A stretch of 64,000 nt of DNA from Tistrella mobilis (lineage in GTDB: Bacteria > Pseudomonadota > Alphaproteobacteria > Tistrellales > Tistrellaceae): assembly GCF_041468085.1 (NCBI RefSeq), contig NZ_CP121014.1:676499-740498 (forward strand). The letters run 5' to 3'. The translations under genes and the position numbers were made by a program. This document shows, in pieces, positions 52,831 to 62,437 of this stretch; within the stretch, counting starts at the first letter, position 1; each line of letters opens with the position of its first letter. The notes below the pieces were generated by a model that was not told the DNA's origin, searched no databases, and saw nothing but the letters and a program-made list of their open reading frames with translations.

Positions 52831-53921
52831 AGCTTCAGGGCATCAAGGTCGTCGACCTGTCGCTGTTCCTGCCCGGCCCGTATCTCACCATGGTCATGGC
52901 CGATCACGGTGCCGAGGTGATCAAGGTCGAACCGCCGGCGGGGGAGCCGACCCGCGACATCGGCGCCAAAGCCGGCGGCACCAGCGTCTGGTTCCGCAAC
53001 ACCCATCGCGGCAAGCGCTGCGTCACGCTCGACCTCAAACATCCCGACGACAAGGCGCGGCTGTTCGAAATGCTGGCCGAGGCCGATGTGATGGTCGAGG
53101 CCTTCCGCCCCGGCGTCGCCGCCCGTCTCGGCATCGATTACGAGACGGTGAGGGCGATCAACCCGCGCATCGTCTATTGCGCGATCTCGGCCTTCGGCCA
53201 GACGGGGCCCGATCGCGACCGCCCGGCCCATGACATCGCGGTCGAGGCGCTGGCCGGCGTGCTCAGCCTCAATCTGGGTCAGGACGGCAAGCCCACCCAT
53301 CCGCATATCCCCGTCGCCGATGCCAATGCGGCCCTGCTGGGCCTGGCCGGCGTGCTGATGGCGCTGCTGCGGCGGACGACCACCGGGCGCGGCGACTATA
53401 TCGACATGGCGATGCTGGATGCGACCATGGCCTGGCTGCCCAATGCCACCGGCGATCTGTTCGCCACCGGTCGGCCGCCGGTGGTGAAGGAACAGCGCCA
53501 ATGGGGCGGCGGCTCGTTCTATCAGATCTACGAGACTGCCGACGGCCGCCACATCGTGCTGGGCGGCAGCGAGCATAAATTCGTCGAAACCCTGCTGAAG
53601 GCGCTCGGCCGCGAGGATCTGATCCCCGCCGCCTCCAGCCCGCCCGGCCCCGCCCATGCCGAGACCACGGCATTCCTGCGCGGTGTTTTCCGCACCCGCA
53701 GCCGGGCCGATTGGGAGGCCTGGTTCGAAGGCCGCGACGTGTGTTTCGCCCCCCTGCTGGACCTGGCCGAGGCCTTCGCCCGGCCGCAGGTTCAGGCCCG
53801 CGAGATGCTGATCCGCGATGCCGAAGGCAATCTCCATGTCGGCACGCCGATCCGCTTCCTGGACGAGCCCGGCCGTATCGACACCAGGGTCCCGGCGCGG
53901 GAGCCCCTCCCCCCGCGCTGA
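52827..53921 (+). CDS. CaiB/BaiF family, AMACR-like (second of two tandem)
   Basis: A 364-residue protein from ATG 52827, overlapping the previous gene by four bases. GIKVVDLSLFLPGPYLTMVM and GAEVIKVEPPAGEPTRDIG start the fold; AHDIAVEALAGVLSLNLG contains the aspartate typical of this group. The short length and H-D pattern are closer to alpha-methylacyl-CoA racemase, so one of the tandem pair may racemise the acyl-CoA made by the other. Distinguishing this needs structural alignment. Confidence 0.82.
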   Translation: MKLQGIKVVDLSLFLPGPYLTMVMADHGAEVIKVEPPAGEPTRDIGAKAGGTSVWFRNTHRGKRCVTLDLKHPDDKARLFEMLAEADVMVEAFRPGVAARLGIDYETVRAINPRIVYCAISAFGQTGPDRDRPAHDIAVEALAGVLSLNLGQDGKPTHPHIPVADANAALLGLAGVLMALLRRTTTGRGDYIDMAMLDATMAWLPNATGDLFATGRPPVVKEQRQWGGGSFYQIYETADGRHIVLGGSEHKFVETLLKALGREDLIPAASSPPGPAHAETTAFLRGVFRTRSRADWEAWFEGRDVCFAPLLDLAEAFARPQVQAREMLIRDAEGNLHVGTPIRFLDEPGRIDTRVPAREPLPPR

Positions 53922-53936
53922 CCGGCCCCGGTCGCG

Positions 53937-53961
53937 CGCAGCCGGTCCGGGTCCGGCTGCG
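53937..53961 (+). terminator. Hairpin after the CoA transferase operon
   Basis: A 9-bp perfect inverted repeat (CGCAGCCGG at 53937-53945, CCGGCTGCG at 53953-53961) with a 7-base loop lies 16 bases after the operon stop. No T run follows, so it may be a partial terminator. Confidence 0.5.
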
Positions 53962-54130
53962 TGTTACAGCCCGGACGGCGGCGTGTTGAGAGCGTCGCGC
54001 CGCCGCCCGGGCTGCCTTTCCGTCAGGGTTTCATGGCACGACACCATTAACACCCACGTAACCACCTGCTTCCTAAACTCAGCTACGGCCGCAGAAACAC
54101 AACCAGGCGGCGCCGGGCGGGGGATGCGGG

Positions 54131-56206
54131 ATGTTCAGGACATCGATTTCCGGGCTGTTGACCACCATCCAGCTCGCCATGCTGGCCGGCCTGCTGGCGG
54201 CCGCCTCGATCCTGGCGGCCAATGCCTGGTGGGATCGGGCCGCGGCCGAACGGGTGGTGGATGCCGCCCGCACCGACCGGGCGCTGTTCACAGGCGTGAT
54301 CGACACCCGAGCCCAGATCGCGGCCGTCCAGACCGCCCTGCTCACCGAAGACGCGCCCCAGACCACGATTTCCCAGGTCCGTGACAAGGCCGATGCCGCA
54401 GCGGCGGGCGCCATCGATTTCGCCCGGCGCATGACCGGGGACGAGGCCCGCCGCGGCACCGAGGCCGTCACCGCCGCCATTGCCGCGATGCAGACGAAGC
54501 GGGCGACCATCGACAGCCTGGCCGCCCGCCCGCGGGATCAGCGCCAGCTGGCCGACAGCGCGTCCTGGCGCGAGAGCGTCTATGCCAGCGTCAACGCCAT
54601 GCTCGCCCTGTCCGATCTGATCGGCGACGAGCTGCGCATGACCGATCCGACGATCGCCGAACTGGTTCAGATCCGCCGCTTCGCCTGGCAGCTGCGCGAC
54701 CAGTTCGGCAGCCAGTGCTCCCTGCTCCGGCCGCTGGTGGCCGCCAGCACGCCGATCCCGCCTGAGACCCGCACGACCTGGGCCGCCGGCATCGGTGGCT
54801 GGCGGGCGGCGCTTGCCGGCATCGATGCCCTGATCGCCCGGCCGGGCACGCCGGCAACGGTCGCCGCCCGGATCGGCACCGCCCGTGCCCAGGTGACCGA
54901 CACCCAGGCGCGCATGGATGCCCTGGTCGCCGGCCTCGACGGCAGCGGCGGGCCGGCCATGGAGGCCCGTGCCTATACCGCCATGTGCAACGGCCCCTTC
55001 GACGCCATTCTGGCGATCAGCACCGCCGCCCTCGACGAGGCGGTCCGGCTGGCGGAAGGCCGGCAGTCGGCCGCCACCGTCAATCTCGGCCTCACCCTTG
55101 CCGGCTTCGTGCTGGCACTGGCGCTGTCGGTTCTGGGCCTGGTGGTGATCCTCCGCCGCTTCCGCCGGCCGATATCGACCCTGATGACTGCGGTCGGCCG
55201 GTTGGGCGCGCACGATTTCGAAACCCCGGTTCCGGCGCCCCGCAATCCCGACGAGATCGGCCGCCTCGCGATCGCGCTTGAAGATCTGAGGATCAACGCG
55301 CGCGAAGCCGGGCGGCTGGAAGCCGAAGCCGCCACCGCCCGGGCCCGCGACGTCGCCCGTGCAAAAACCATCCACGATCTCAGCCGCAGCTTCGAGGGAG
55401 AGGTGACCGCGGCACTCGCCGGCATCAGCCATGCCGGCAACACGCTCAGGAACACCGCCGCCCATATGCGCGCACTGGCCGATGCCGCCAGCGCGCGCGC
55501 CACCACCGGCGCCGGTGCCACGGCCGAGGCGGCCTCCAGCGTTCAGACCGTCGCCGCCGCCACCGAGGAACTCGCGGCCTCGATCTCTGAAATCAGCGCC
55601 CGCGTCCAGGCCAGCGCCACCGGCGCCCGCGAAGCCGTGGATCAGGTGGCCGCCACCGGCCGCAGCTTCGATGCGCTGGTCGAGGCGGCGCGGCGCATCG
55701 GCGATGTCGTGGGCCTGATCACCGCCATCGCCGCCCAGACCAATCTTCTGGCGCTCAACGCCACGATCGAGGCGGCGCGGGCCGGAGAGGCCGGCAAGGG
55801 TTTCGCGGTCGTGGCGTCGGAGGTGAAGAGCCTCGCCAACCAGACCTCGAAGGCGACCGAGGAAATCACCACCCTCATCACCGACATTCAGCGCCGTACG
55901 GCCGAGGCGGCGGGGTCGATGGGCCAGGTTCAGGCTGCGATCCGCAGGGTCGACCAGGACAGTGCCGCCATCGCCGCCGCGGTGGAGGAACAGGGCGCCG
56001 CCACCGGCGAAATCTCGGGCTCCGTCCAGCAGGTCGCGACCGCCACCGCCGAGGTTCAGGACATCATCGCCGAGGTCGCGCGATCGAGCGGCGAAACCGG
56101 CCGGGCCGCAACCGAAGTCACCGGCTCGGTCGAAGAGGTGGTGCACGAACAGGAGGTGCTGCAAAAGGCGGTGGGCGATTTCCTCAGCCGCGTGCAGCAG
56201 GCCTGA
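54131..56206 (+). CDS. Methyl-accepting chemotaxis protein
   Basis: A 691-residue chemoreceptor. One membrane helix (residues 13-33), a periplasmic helical sensor of about 280 residues, a second helix (about 318-338), a HAMP segment (about 340-390) and a signalling domain with [20 protein letters not shown] and [20 protein letters not shown]. It directs CheA. No C-terminal methyltransferase-docking pentapeptide is seen. The ligand is unknown; placement beside catabolic operons suggests it may sense their substrates. Confidence 0.92.
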   Translation: MFRTSISGLLTTIQLAMLAGLLAAASILAANAWWDRAAAERVVDAARTDRALFTGVIDTRAQIAAVQTALLTEDAPQTTISQVRDKADAAAAGAIDFARRMTGDEARRGTEAVTAAIAAMQTKRATIDSLAARPRDQRQLADSASWRESVYASVNAMLALSDLIGDELRMTDPTIAELVQIRRFAWQLRDQFGSQCSLLRPLVAASTPIPPETRTTWAAGIGGWRAALAGIDALIARPGTPATVAARIGTARAQVTDTQARMDALVAGLDGSGGPAMEARAYTAMCNGPFDAILAISTAALDEAVRLAEGRQSAATVNLGLTLAGFVLALALSVLGLVVILRRFRRPISTLMTAVGRLGAHDFETPVPAPRNPDEIGRLAIALEDLRINAREAGRLEAEAATARARDVARAKTIHDLSRSFEGEVTAALAGISHAGNTLRNTAAHMRALADAASARATTGAGATAEAASSVQTVAAATEELAASISEISARVQASATGAREAVDQVAATGRSFDALVEAARRIGDVVGLITAIAAQTNLLALNATIEAARAGEAGKGFAVVASEVKSLANQTSKATEEITTLITDIQRRTAEAAGSMGQVQAAIRRVDQDSAAIAAAVEEQGAATGEISGSVQQVATATAEVQDIIAEVARSSGETGRAATEVTGSVEEVVHEQEVLQKAVGDFLSRVQQA

Positions 56207-57056
56207 TCACCAGCGCGATCCCGCCCAGTACCGCCACGGCCACGGCGACCAGGTGCCAGGTGATCGCCTCGCCCAGCAGCAGCGTGCCGCCCAGCGCCGC
56301 GATCACCGGCACCGACAGCTGGACCGAAGCCGCCTGTGCCGCCCCCAGCGCCGGCAGCACCGCATACCAGACGGCGTAGCCGAGGCCCGAGGCGACGGCG
56401 CCCGAGGCCAGCGCAAGCGCCATCCCCGCCGGATCGATCTCCATCCGCAGCAGCGCCGGCACCAGCAGCAGCAGCGCCAGCGGCAGGCTGCGGATGAAAT
56501 TACCGGCGGTGGTGGCGAGCGGGTCGCGGCTCCGCCGGCCGATCAGTGAATAGGCACCCCAGGCGGCGCCGCTTGCCAGCATCAGCGCCGCCGCGACCGG
56601 ATCGGGCGCAGGCACCCCCGGATCTGGTGCCTGCGCCTCGGGGGCCAGCAGAGCCACCAGCCCGCCGGCGGCCAGCGCGATCCCCAGCCATTGCAGCCGC
56701 CGCAGCCGCTCGCCGCGGATCAGCCCGGCCGTGATCATCGTCACCTGCACCGCGCCGAACAGCAGCAGGGCGCCCGATGCCGCCGGCAGAGCGACATAGG
56801 CGAAAGAGAAGGCGGCGGCATAGGCCGACAGCGCCGCGGCCCCCGCCCAAGAGCCGGCAACCCGCGCCACAGGCCGCCCCGCCCTGAGGCAAAGCCACAG
56901 CATCGCCGCGCCCGAGGCGAGCCGGATGCCGGTGAAGGCGGCGGGATCGATCGCGGTCCGGTCCAGCGCCCAGCGGCACAACACCGAATTGGCCGCGAAG
57001 GCGATCATCGCCACCACCGTCCAGCCGATGATGCGGGGGCGATCGCCCGCGATCAT
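56184..57056 (-). CDS. EamA/DMT-family exporter
   Basis: A 290-residue protein with ten hydrophobic helices. The two EamA repeats can be seen ([20 protein letters not shown] and later [40 protein letters not shown]). Its stop overlaps the chemoreceptor 3' end by 23 bases. It is complete, unlike the EamA fragment at 16062. Substrate unknown. Confidence 0.88.
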   Translation of the reverse strand: MIAGDRPRIIGWTVVAMIAFAANSVLCRWALDRTAIDPAAFTGIRLASGAAMLWLCLRAGRPVARVAGSWAGAAALSAYAAAFSFAYVALPAASGALLLFGAVQVTMITAGLIRGERLRRLQWLGIALAAGGLVALLAPEAQAPDPGVPAPDPVAAALMLASGAAWGAYSLIGRRSRDPLATTAGNFIRSLPLALLLLVPALLRMEIDPAGMALALASGAVASGLGYAVWYAVLPALGAAQAASVQLSVPVIAALGGTLLLGEAITWHLVAVAVAVLGGIALVIRPAARG

Positions 57057-57424
57057 GGCAGCACGCCCGGCTTCAGAAGACGGAGCGGGCGGAGTTCGTA
57101 CACCCCCGTGCCGCTGGCATTGGCCCGCGCCAGATCAGCGGCCGCGGCCTCTGCCGCCGCCGCATCGGCACAGTCGATGATGAAGAAGCCCAGCAGCTGT
57201 TCGCGGGTCTCGGCGAAGGGGCCGTCGGTGACCGTCGGCGTCTCGCTCTTGGTCACCGTTTTCGCATGCGCCGTCGGCATCAGCCGTGCGACCGGCCCCA
57301 GGCGGCCGGCGGCAGCCAGATCGGCCTGCACCGCCTCCAGCCGCGCCATGGTTCCGGCCATCCGATCCTCGGGCCAGGCTTCGGTCAGGTCCTCGCGGTC
57401 ATAGCAGAGCACGGCGTAGAGCAT
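57053..57424 (-). CDS. YciI/DGPF-family protein
   Basis: A 123-residue protein with the family signature TDGPFAETREQLLGFFII. It overlaps the EamA gene by four bases, so both are co-expressed. Some relatives are named PhnB- or sigma-factor-associated YCII proteins; the biochemical role is unknown. It diverges from the deformylase-like gene. Confidence 0.87.
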   Translation of the reverse strand: MLYAVLCYDREDLTEAWPEDRMAGTMARLEAVQADLAAAGRLGPVARLMPTAHAKTVTKSETPTVTDGPFAETREQLLGFFIIDCADAAAAEAAAADLARANASGTGVYELRPLRLLKPGVLP

Positions 57425-57557
57425 CGGGCGACCCTCTCATATGATTGCACCGGGTCCCGAAGCGGGGGCAGGCTTCGGGGATGCCGGCTTGCGATGCGGC
57501 CGCCATCGTGGCACATCCTGCCCACGCCGTCCGCCCTTCCGGTCTCAGGAGCCCCCG

Positions 57558-58067
57558 ATGCCCGTCCGCCCGATCGTGATGATCCCCGACCCGCGCCTCG
57601 CACAGCCGGCGGCCGATGTCACCAGCTTCGACGCCGCACTCAACGCGCTGGCCCAAGACCTGCTGGACACGATGCGCGACGCCCCCGGCATCGGCATCAC
57701 CGCCCCGCATCTGGGCCTTTTGCATCGCGTGGTGGTGATCGAACTGCCCGACGACCCGGAAGGCGTGCGCATCTATGTCAACCCGCGCATCACCTGGTCG
57801 TCAGACGAGACCGTGATCCACGAGGAAGGCAGCGTCTCCATGCCCGGCGTCAGCGAAGAGGTGGAACGCCCGGCCCGCATCCGCCTCGGCTGGCAGGACC
57901 TGACCGGCGCTGCACACGAGGCCGAGGCCGACGGCCTGCTCGCCATCTGCCTCCAGCACGAAATCGACCAGCTGGACGGTATTTTCTGGACCCGCCGCCT
58001 GTCCAAGCTCCGCCGCGACCGGCTGCACAAGCGGTACGAGAAGATGAGGAAGGCGGGCAGCCGGTAA
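57558..58067 (+). CDS. Peptide deformylase paralogue with altered metal-binding motifs
   Basis: A 169-residue protein from ATG 57558. The fold and length are those of peptide deformylase. Motif 1 is GIGITAP (44-50; usually G-x-G-x-A-A-P-Q). Motif 2 reads EGSVS (90-94): the zinc or iron cysteine of EGCxS is serine S92. Motif 3 reads HEIDQ (134-138): the second histidine of HExxH is glutamine. Two of three metal ligands are therefore missing. It probably does not deformylate proteins and may have a regulatory or other enzymatic role. Checking the DNA confirms AGC and CAG codons. Confidence 0.85.
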   Translation: MPVRPIVMIPDPRLAQPAADVTSFDAALNALAQDLLDTMRDAPGIGITAPHLGLLHRVVVIELPDDPEGVRIYVNPRITWSSDETVIHEEGSVSMPGVSEEVERPARIRLGWQDLTGAAHEAEADGLLAICLQHEIDQLDGIFWTRRLSKLRRDRLHKRYEKMRKAGSR

Positions 58068-58098
58068 CGGCAAGGGGTCAGGCGGCGGCCGCCGCTGA

Positions 58099-58248
58099 TC
58101 AGAGATCCGGGCGATCGGCCGACTCTGCCACCTCCTTCCGGGTGACAAGAGCGACCAGGCGCGCCGAAAGCGCCGCCGAGACGTCGGTCGCCACCCCGGC
58201 AAGGCAGGCGGCGAGATAGCCGCCTGGCCCGCCCGCGCCCATGATCAT
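58099..58248 (-). pseudogene. N-terminal fragment of a ketopantoate-reductase-like gene
   Basis: From ATG 58248 the minus strand encodes 49 residues starting MIMGAGGPGGYLAACLAGVA, matching the NAD(P) motif G-x-G-x-x-G at the start of 2-dehydropantoate 2-reductases (about 300 residues). The frame stops after DRPDL, so nearly all of the enzyme is missing. It lies between the deformylase-like gene and the tail of leuA. Confidence 0.5.
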
Positions 58249-58323
58249 GACGCGCCTTTGCCGCTCTTCCGCATAACCAGAGGTGCCGCATCCTGCCACG
58301 ATCCGGCATCTCTGGCGACCCGC

Positions 58324-59859
58324 TCAGCAGACCGGCCGGATCTTCGCTGCCGCCGCGCATTCCGCCCGGGCTTCGGCCTCCCTGCGATCGCGGCCGAAAC
58401 CGGCGCCGATCGCCCTCGCTCCCGCCTCGTCACCGATTTCGACATAAGCGGCGAACCCCGCCGCCGCACCCTCGCTGCGTCGGGCATGGGCCTCGCTGCG
58501 CAGCACCCTCCAGACAGCGTCGGGCGCGGCCGGGCCGGCATCGGCCATATAGGCGTCGGTAAAGGCCCGCCAGATATCGGCGGCGGAGAGTTCGCGGCCG
58601 GTATCGTCGGCCAGCTGCTGCAGGCGGCGGGCAAAATCGATCTGCACGAAGCGCGGCAGCTACAGCCCCTGGGCATGCTCCAGCACCCAGCTCGCCCCCG
58701 CCTTGCCCGACTGGCCGTTCACCCGGATCACCGCCTCGTAGGACCGGCCCAGATCGGCCGGATCGATCGGCAGATAGGGCAGATCCCAGATGCCGGTATT
58801 GCGCCGTTCCCAGTCGGCGAAGCCCTTGCGGATGGCATCCTGATGCGAGCCGGAGAAGGCCGTGAAGACCAGGTCGCCGGCATAGGGGTGGCGCGGATGG
58901 ACCGGCAGGCCGGTCGCCTCGGTCGCCGCACGCACGCTGGCATCGATGTCGGAGAAATCGAGCCCCGGCGCCACGCCCTGGGTGTAGAGGTTGAGCGCGA
59001 GCGTGACCAGATCGACATTGCCCGTGCGCTCGCCATTGCCGAACAGGCAGCCTTCCACCCGCTCGGCGCCCGCCATCACCGCCAGCTCGGCAGCCGCGAC
59101 ACCGGTACCGCGGTCGTTATGCGGATGCACGCTGATCACCACCGCGTCGCGCCGGGGAATCCGGCGGCAGAGATGCTCGATCCGATCCGCATAGATATTG
59201 GGCGTCGAGACTTCGACCGTGGCCGGCAGGTTGATGATCATCTTCGCGTCCGGCGTCGGCCGGACCAGATCGATCACGGCCGCGCAGACCTCGATCGCGA
59301 AATCGGGCTCGGTGGCGCTGAAGGTCTCGGGGGAATACTGATAGGTCCAGCAGGTGCCCGGCCGGCGGGCCATTTCGGCCAGGATCTGCCGCGTGCCCTC
59401 CACCGCCAGCGCCTTCACTTCGGCCCGGCCGCCATTGAACACCATCCGCCGGAATTCCGGCGCGATGGCGTTGTACAGATGCACGCAGGCGCGCGGTACC
59501 CCCTCCAGCGCTTCGAAGGTGCGGGTGATCAGATCGGGGCGGGACTGGGTCAGCACCTGGATGGTGACGTCGTCGGGGATCAGCCGCTCGTCGATCAGCG
59601 TCCGGACGACGCGGAAATCGGTGTCGGAGGCCGCAGGAAAGGCCACCTCGATCTCCTTGAAGCCGATCGCGACCAGATGTCGGAACAGTTTCAGCTTGGC
59701 CCCGACATCCATGGGGTTCATCAGCGCCTGGTTGCCGTCGCGGAGATCGGTGGACAGCCAGCGCGGCGCGGCCGTGATGCTGCGCGAAGGCCATTGCCGG
59801 TCGGCCATGTCGGGCACGGCGGCGGCGGGACGGTATTTGGTCTGCGGAGTGGTCAACAT
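58324..59859 (-). pseudogene. leuA: 2-isopropylmalate synthase interrupted by in-frame TAG
   Basis: ATG 59859 starts a LeuA with [14 protein letters not shown] (36-49) and [16 protein letters not shown] and [20 protein letters not shown] in a complete catalytic barrel. The frame stops at TAG 58662-58660 after EHAQGL (399 residues). Without that codon, the same frame continues LPRFVQIDFARRLQQLADD, which is the normal LeuA sequence after the barrel, to a second stop at 58324. The downstream part also looks shortened and diverged in the leucine-sensing domain (AAYVEIG survives). A single base change (for example CAG to TAG) would explain the stop. The truncated protein might keep activity but lose feedback control; more likely the gene is decaying. 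Confidence 0.85.
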
Positions 59860-60338
59860 GGGGAAAGCTCTCGTCTCTGCACGAGCTAGGGGTGCGGCGG
59901 ACCCTGGGCCGCCGGCGAAGGCCGTCATTCGGATGCGGGCGATCGGCGTCAGCTGCGCCGGCCGCCGGCGCTAAGTCGACCCGCGAGATCGAACCGGGCC
60001 AGATAGTCCCGGACATTGACGTGCAGAGAGTGGAGACGAGGCAGAGAGTGGAGACGAGGTCGCAACGAGCCACCGGCACAGGCCGGCGGCTTGGACATGG
60101 CGGTACACATGGGGGATGACTTCAGACGACGGATGGATGCTGGATCACTTCGGCCGGCAGACACGCCGGATCACCCGACCTCTCAGGAGGCCGGGCGGCG
60201 AAGTCGAAGCAGGTTGGCCGGCAGCAGGGCTGCGAAGGATGCGGTCGTCATTCGTTGAGCATGGCCGCCGGCACGGCCCCATGTCAAGTCATCCGTCAAC
60301 GAGGCTGACGTAAGGCCATATCGGCCGGGTCGCGCCGG
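59860..60338. other. Gene-free stretch with an 18-bp tandem repeat
   Basis: About 480 bases between leuA and the B2-type gene. Reading both strands gave no convincing protein or lasso-peptide precursor. The only structure is the exact tandem repeat at 60023-60058. Confidence 0.5.
60023..60058. repeat. Exact 18-bp tandem repeat (two copies)
   Basis: GCAGAGAGTGGAGACGAG occurs at 60023-60040 and 60041-60058. It is purine-rich on the plus strand and lies in an otherwise empty region upstream of leuA. No function is visible. Confidence 0.85.
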
Positions 60339-60866
60339 TCAGCCCGGGCGGCGGGCCCGATCGGCAGGGAAGCGGGCGATCTCGGTATGGTCCGGCGCCA
60401 CCTCCTGGCCCAGAAACCCGCAGCCGCGATATTCCAGCCAGGCATGGGCGGCGATGCCGCCGGTTTCGGTATCGCGCTTCACGCCATAGACGATCTCCAC
60501 CGGCACGCCGCGGCGCCTGAGCATGCTCTGCCCGGCAAGCGCCTGGGGCAGACAGACCGCCTTGAACGGCACCTTGCGGGCCGCCACCGCCACCAGCCGG
60601 CCGATACGCCAGGACTGGCGCCAGTCCGGATCCGCCCTCAGGACATTCAGATCGGTGGTATCCGGCGGCATCAGCCGCGCGCCTTCCGGCCGCCGCGACG
60701 ACCAGGCAGCCAGCCGACGGAACGGGATCAGCTTCACCGACGTCACCGCCAGCGCCAGGCAAAAGGCCGCTTCGATCACCAGCAGGCGCTGGATCCAGAT
60801 ATCACCCCGCGGCCGCGGCGGTGTGGCGGCCGGGGCAGAGGAGGCGGCGGCGGGCTCTGTGGTCAT
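60339..60866 (-). CDS. Lasso-peptide-B2-type transglutaminase-like protein, orphan
   Basis: A 175-residue protein from ATG 60866. A hydrophobic N-terminal segment (residues 27-46) precedes a transglutaminase-core fold with the cysteine in KAVCLPQALAGQSMLRRRG and histidine in AAHAWLEYRG. This is the family of lasso peptide leader peptidase B2. No lasso precursor, B1 (PqqD-like) or asparagine-synthetase-like C gene is near, so the substrate must be elsewhere or unrelated. A divergent promoter region with a repeated motif separates it from the kinase gene. Confidence 0.8.
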   Translation of the reverse strand: MTTEPAAASSAPAATPPRPRGDIWIQRLLVIEAAFCLALAVTSVKLIPFRRLAAWSSRRPEGARLMPPDTTDLNVLRADPDWRQSWRIGRLVAVAARKVPFKAVCLPQALAGQSMLRRRGVPVEIVYGVKRDTETGGIAAHAWLEYRGCGFLGQEVAPDHTEIARFPADRARRPG

Positions 60867-61009
60867 GCGCTGGAGTACCGGAAACGGATGTGAAACGGGC
60901 GGCTGTATCATAGCGGCAGCCTGCGACGGCGCCAAGCCGCGTGCAGATGCGTGGATATCTGCGGATGGCCGGCATATCAACTTGAAGGAAGACAAGAGCT
61001 AACTTTCGA

Positions 61010-61106
61010 TGTATTTTGCGCACATGCACGATTTCTGTCGCAAATCGGCAATTACTTGAATACGCCCTAAATTTCCATTGTGTTTCGGGTGTATTTTAGG
61101 CAAATG
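61010..61106. promoter_or_regulatory. Direct-repeat pair in the B2/kinase divergent region
   Basis: TGTATTTTGCGCACATG (61010-61026) and TGTATTTTAGGCAAATG (61090-61106) match at 14 of 17 positions, 80 bases apart. The second ends 15 bases before ATG 61121. They may be sites of one regulator. Confidence 0.45.
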
Positions 61107-61120
61107 ATCAGAACAGCAAG

Positions 61121-62356
61121 ATGACCACCACCATGACCGAAGCCGCCACAGATCACGATGTCCCGGATCCAGTCCGGCAGATAGGGAAGCTGAGGGCCCA
61201 TGCCGTGAACGGGCTCTTGCGAAGTCTTGCAGCCCTGTCGGGTGCGGAACAGGTGGTCCTTCTGCTGCTCCAGGCCGACGGCCAGGTCCGGCGCCTGGGC
61301 AAGGCGGTTCCGATCCCGGGTATCCCTACACCAGTCTTTCAGTTACCGGACTGGGTGGCACCCAATGCAGCCGCCCGGCCGGTCATGATCGGAACCACCC
61401 CTCGCCCGGCCGGGCTGGGCCTGCCGGCGGCCATGGTTGAAGCGATCCTGGTGCTCGATTCGGGAGACCTGCGGGTCGTGCTCGGCTGGCCGGACATGCC
61501 AGATACCGCCAGCCGCATCCGGGCGCTCACCGCCTGGGCGGATATCGCCCCGGCGCTGGACGACGTGGTCAGCCGGTATCGCCACCCTGATACAGAGATG
61601 GTCAGGCGGGCGGCACTGGCACGCACCGAAGCCGATGTCGACCGCCTGGCCGAGACGGTCGCCGCGGCCAGGCGGCTGTTCCTGGCGCGGATGAGCCACG
61701 AGCTGCGCACGCCCCTGAACGCGATCATCGGCTTCTCCGAGTTGATCCGCAGCCGCGCGCTGGGGCCGCAGGCGATGGATCGCTATCTCCGATATGTCGA
61801 CGACATCCATGTCAGTGGCCGCGAGATGCTGCGGCTGGTCGACGACCTGCTCGACCTTGCCCGGGTGGAAGGGCATGCCCAGCCCATTGCCCCGGCGCTG
61901 CAGGATCTTGCTACCCTGCTTCGCGGCCCGCTCGACATCATCCGCCAGCGCGCCGAACGTGCCGGCCTGTCGCTGCAGGTGGATCTGCCTGCCGGCATGC
62001 CGCCGCTGCGTGCCGATGGGGAAATCCTGAAGCAGGCCATCCTGCGCCTGCTCGACGATGCCCTGCATGCCTGCCGCACCGGCGGCGGCATCCGCTTGCG
62101 GGCGAAGACCCGCGAAGACGGCTCGGGACATATCGATGTGGAAACCGATGGCCGGCTCACGGTCATGCTGCGTGCCGACACCATGGCCACGGCCGGCGCC
62201 CATGACATCGATCCGTCGATCCGTCAGGCCGACAGCACCGGTGTCAATCTGCCGCTGGTGGCCGAAGCGATCGAACGGCATGGCGGCCGGATGACCGTCA
62301 GCCCCGGTGACATGCTCACCCGGATCCAGATCGCCCTGCCCGGCATCGAGACCTGA
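61121..62356 (+). CDS. Histidine kinase with degenerate ATPase domain
   Basis: A 411-residue protein without membrane helices. The N-terminal 160 residues are of unknown fold, then a HisKA domain with the phospho-histidine H193 in MSHELRTPLNAIIGFSEL. The C-terminal ATPase domain is poor: the N-box position reads LLDDALHACRTGGG (aspartates where asparagine is expected), and no DTGxGI G1 box follows; only TGVNLPLVAEAIERHGGRM of the G2 region resembles the family. It may be a phosphatase, phosphotransfer or scaffolding protein. No response regulator is adjacent. Confidence 0.84.
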   Translation: MTTTMTEAATDHDVPDPVRQIGKLRAHAVNGLLRSLAALSGAEQVVLLLLQADGQVRRLGKAVPIPGIPTPVFQLPDWVAPNAAARPVMIGTTPRPAGLGLPAAMVEAILVLDSGDLRVVLGWPDMPDTASRIRALTAWADIAPALDDVVSRYRHPDTEMVRRAALARTEADVDRLAETVAAARRLFLARMSHELRTPLNAIIGFSELIRSRALGPQAMDRYLRYVDDIHVSGREMLRLVDDLLDLARVEGHAQPIAPALQDLATLLRGPLDIIRQRAERAGLSLQVDLPAGMPPLRADGEILKQAILRLLDDALHACRTGGGIRLRAKTREDGSGHIDVETDGRLTVMLRADTMATAGAHDIDPSIRQADSTGVNLPLVAEAIERHGGRMTVSPGDMLTRIQIALPGIET

Positions 62357-62437
62357 GCAGCCGGGCGGCGATGATGTTCAGATGTCAGAACTGTCCCGGC
62401 GGGCCGTGATGCACGCTGCGGGACCTTTCGCGCCGCT

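Noticed and set aside
60016..60258. Short frames around the tandem repeat as a lasso precursor
   Set aside because: No leader/core pattern, no acceptor Asp/Glu ring spacing, and the frames are fed by the repeat.
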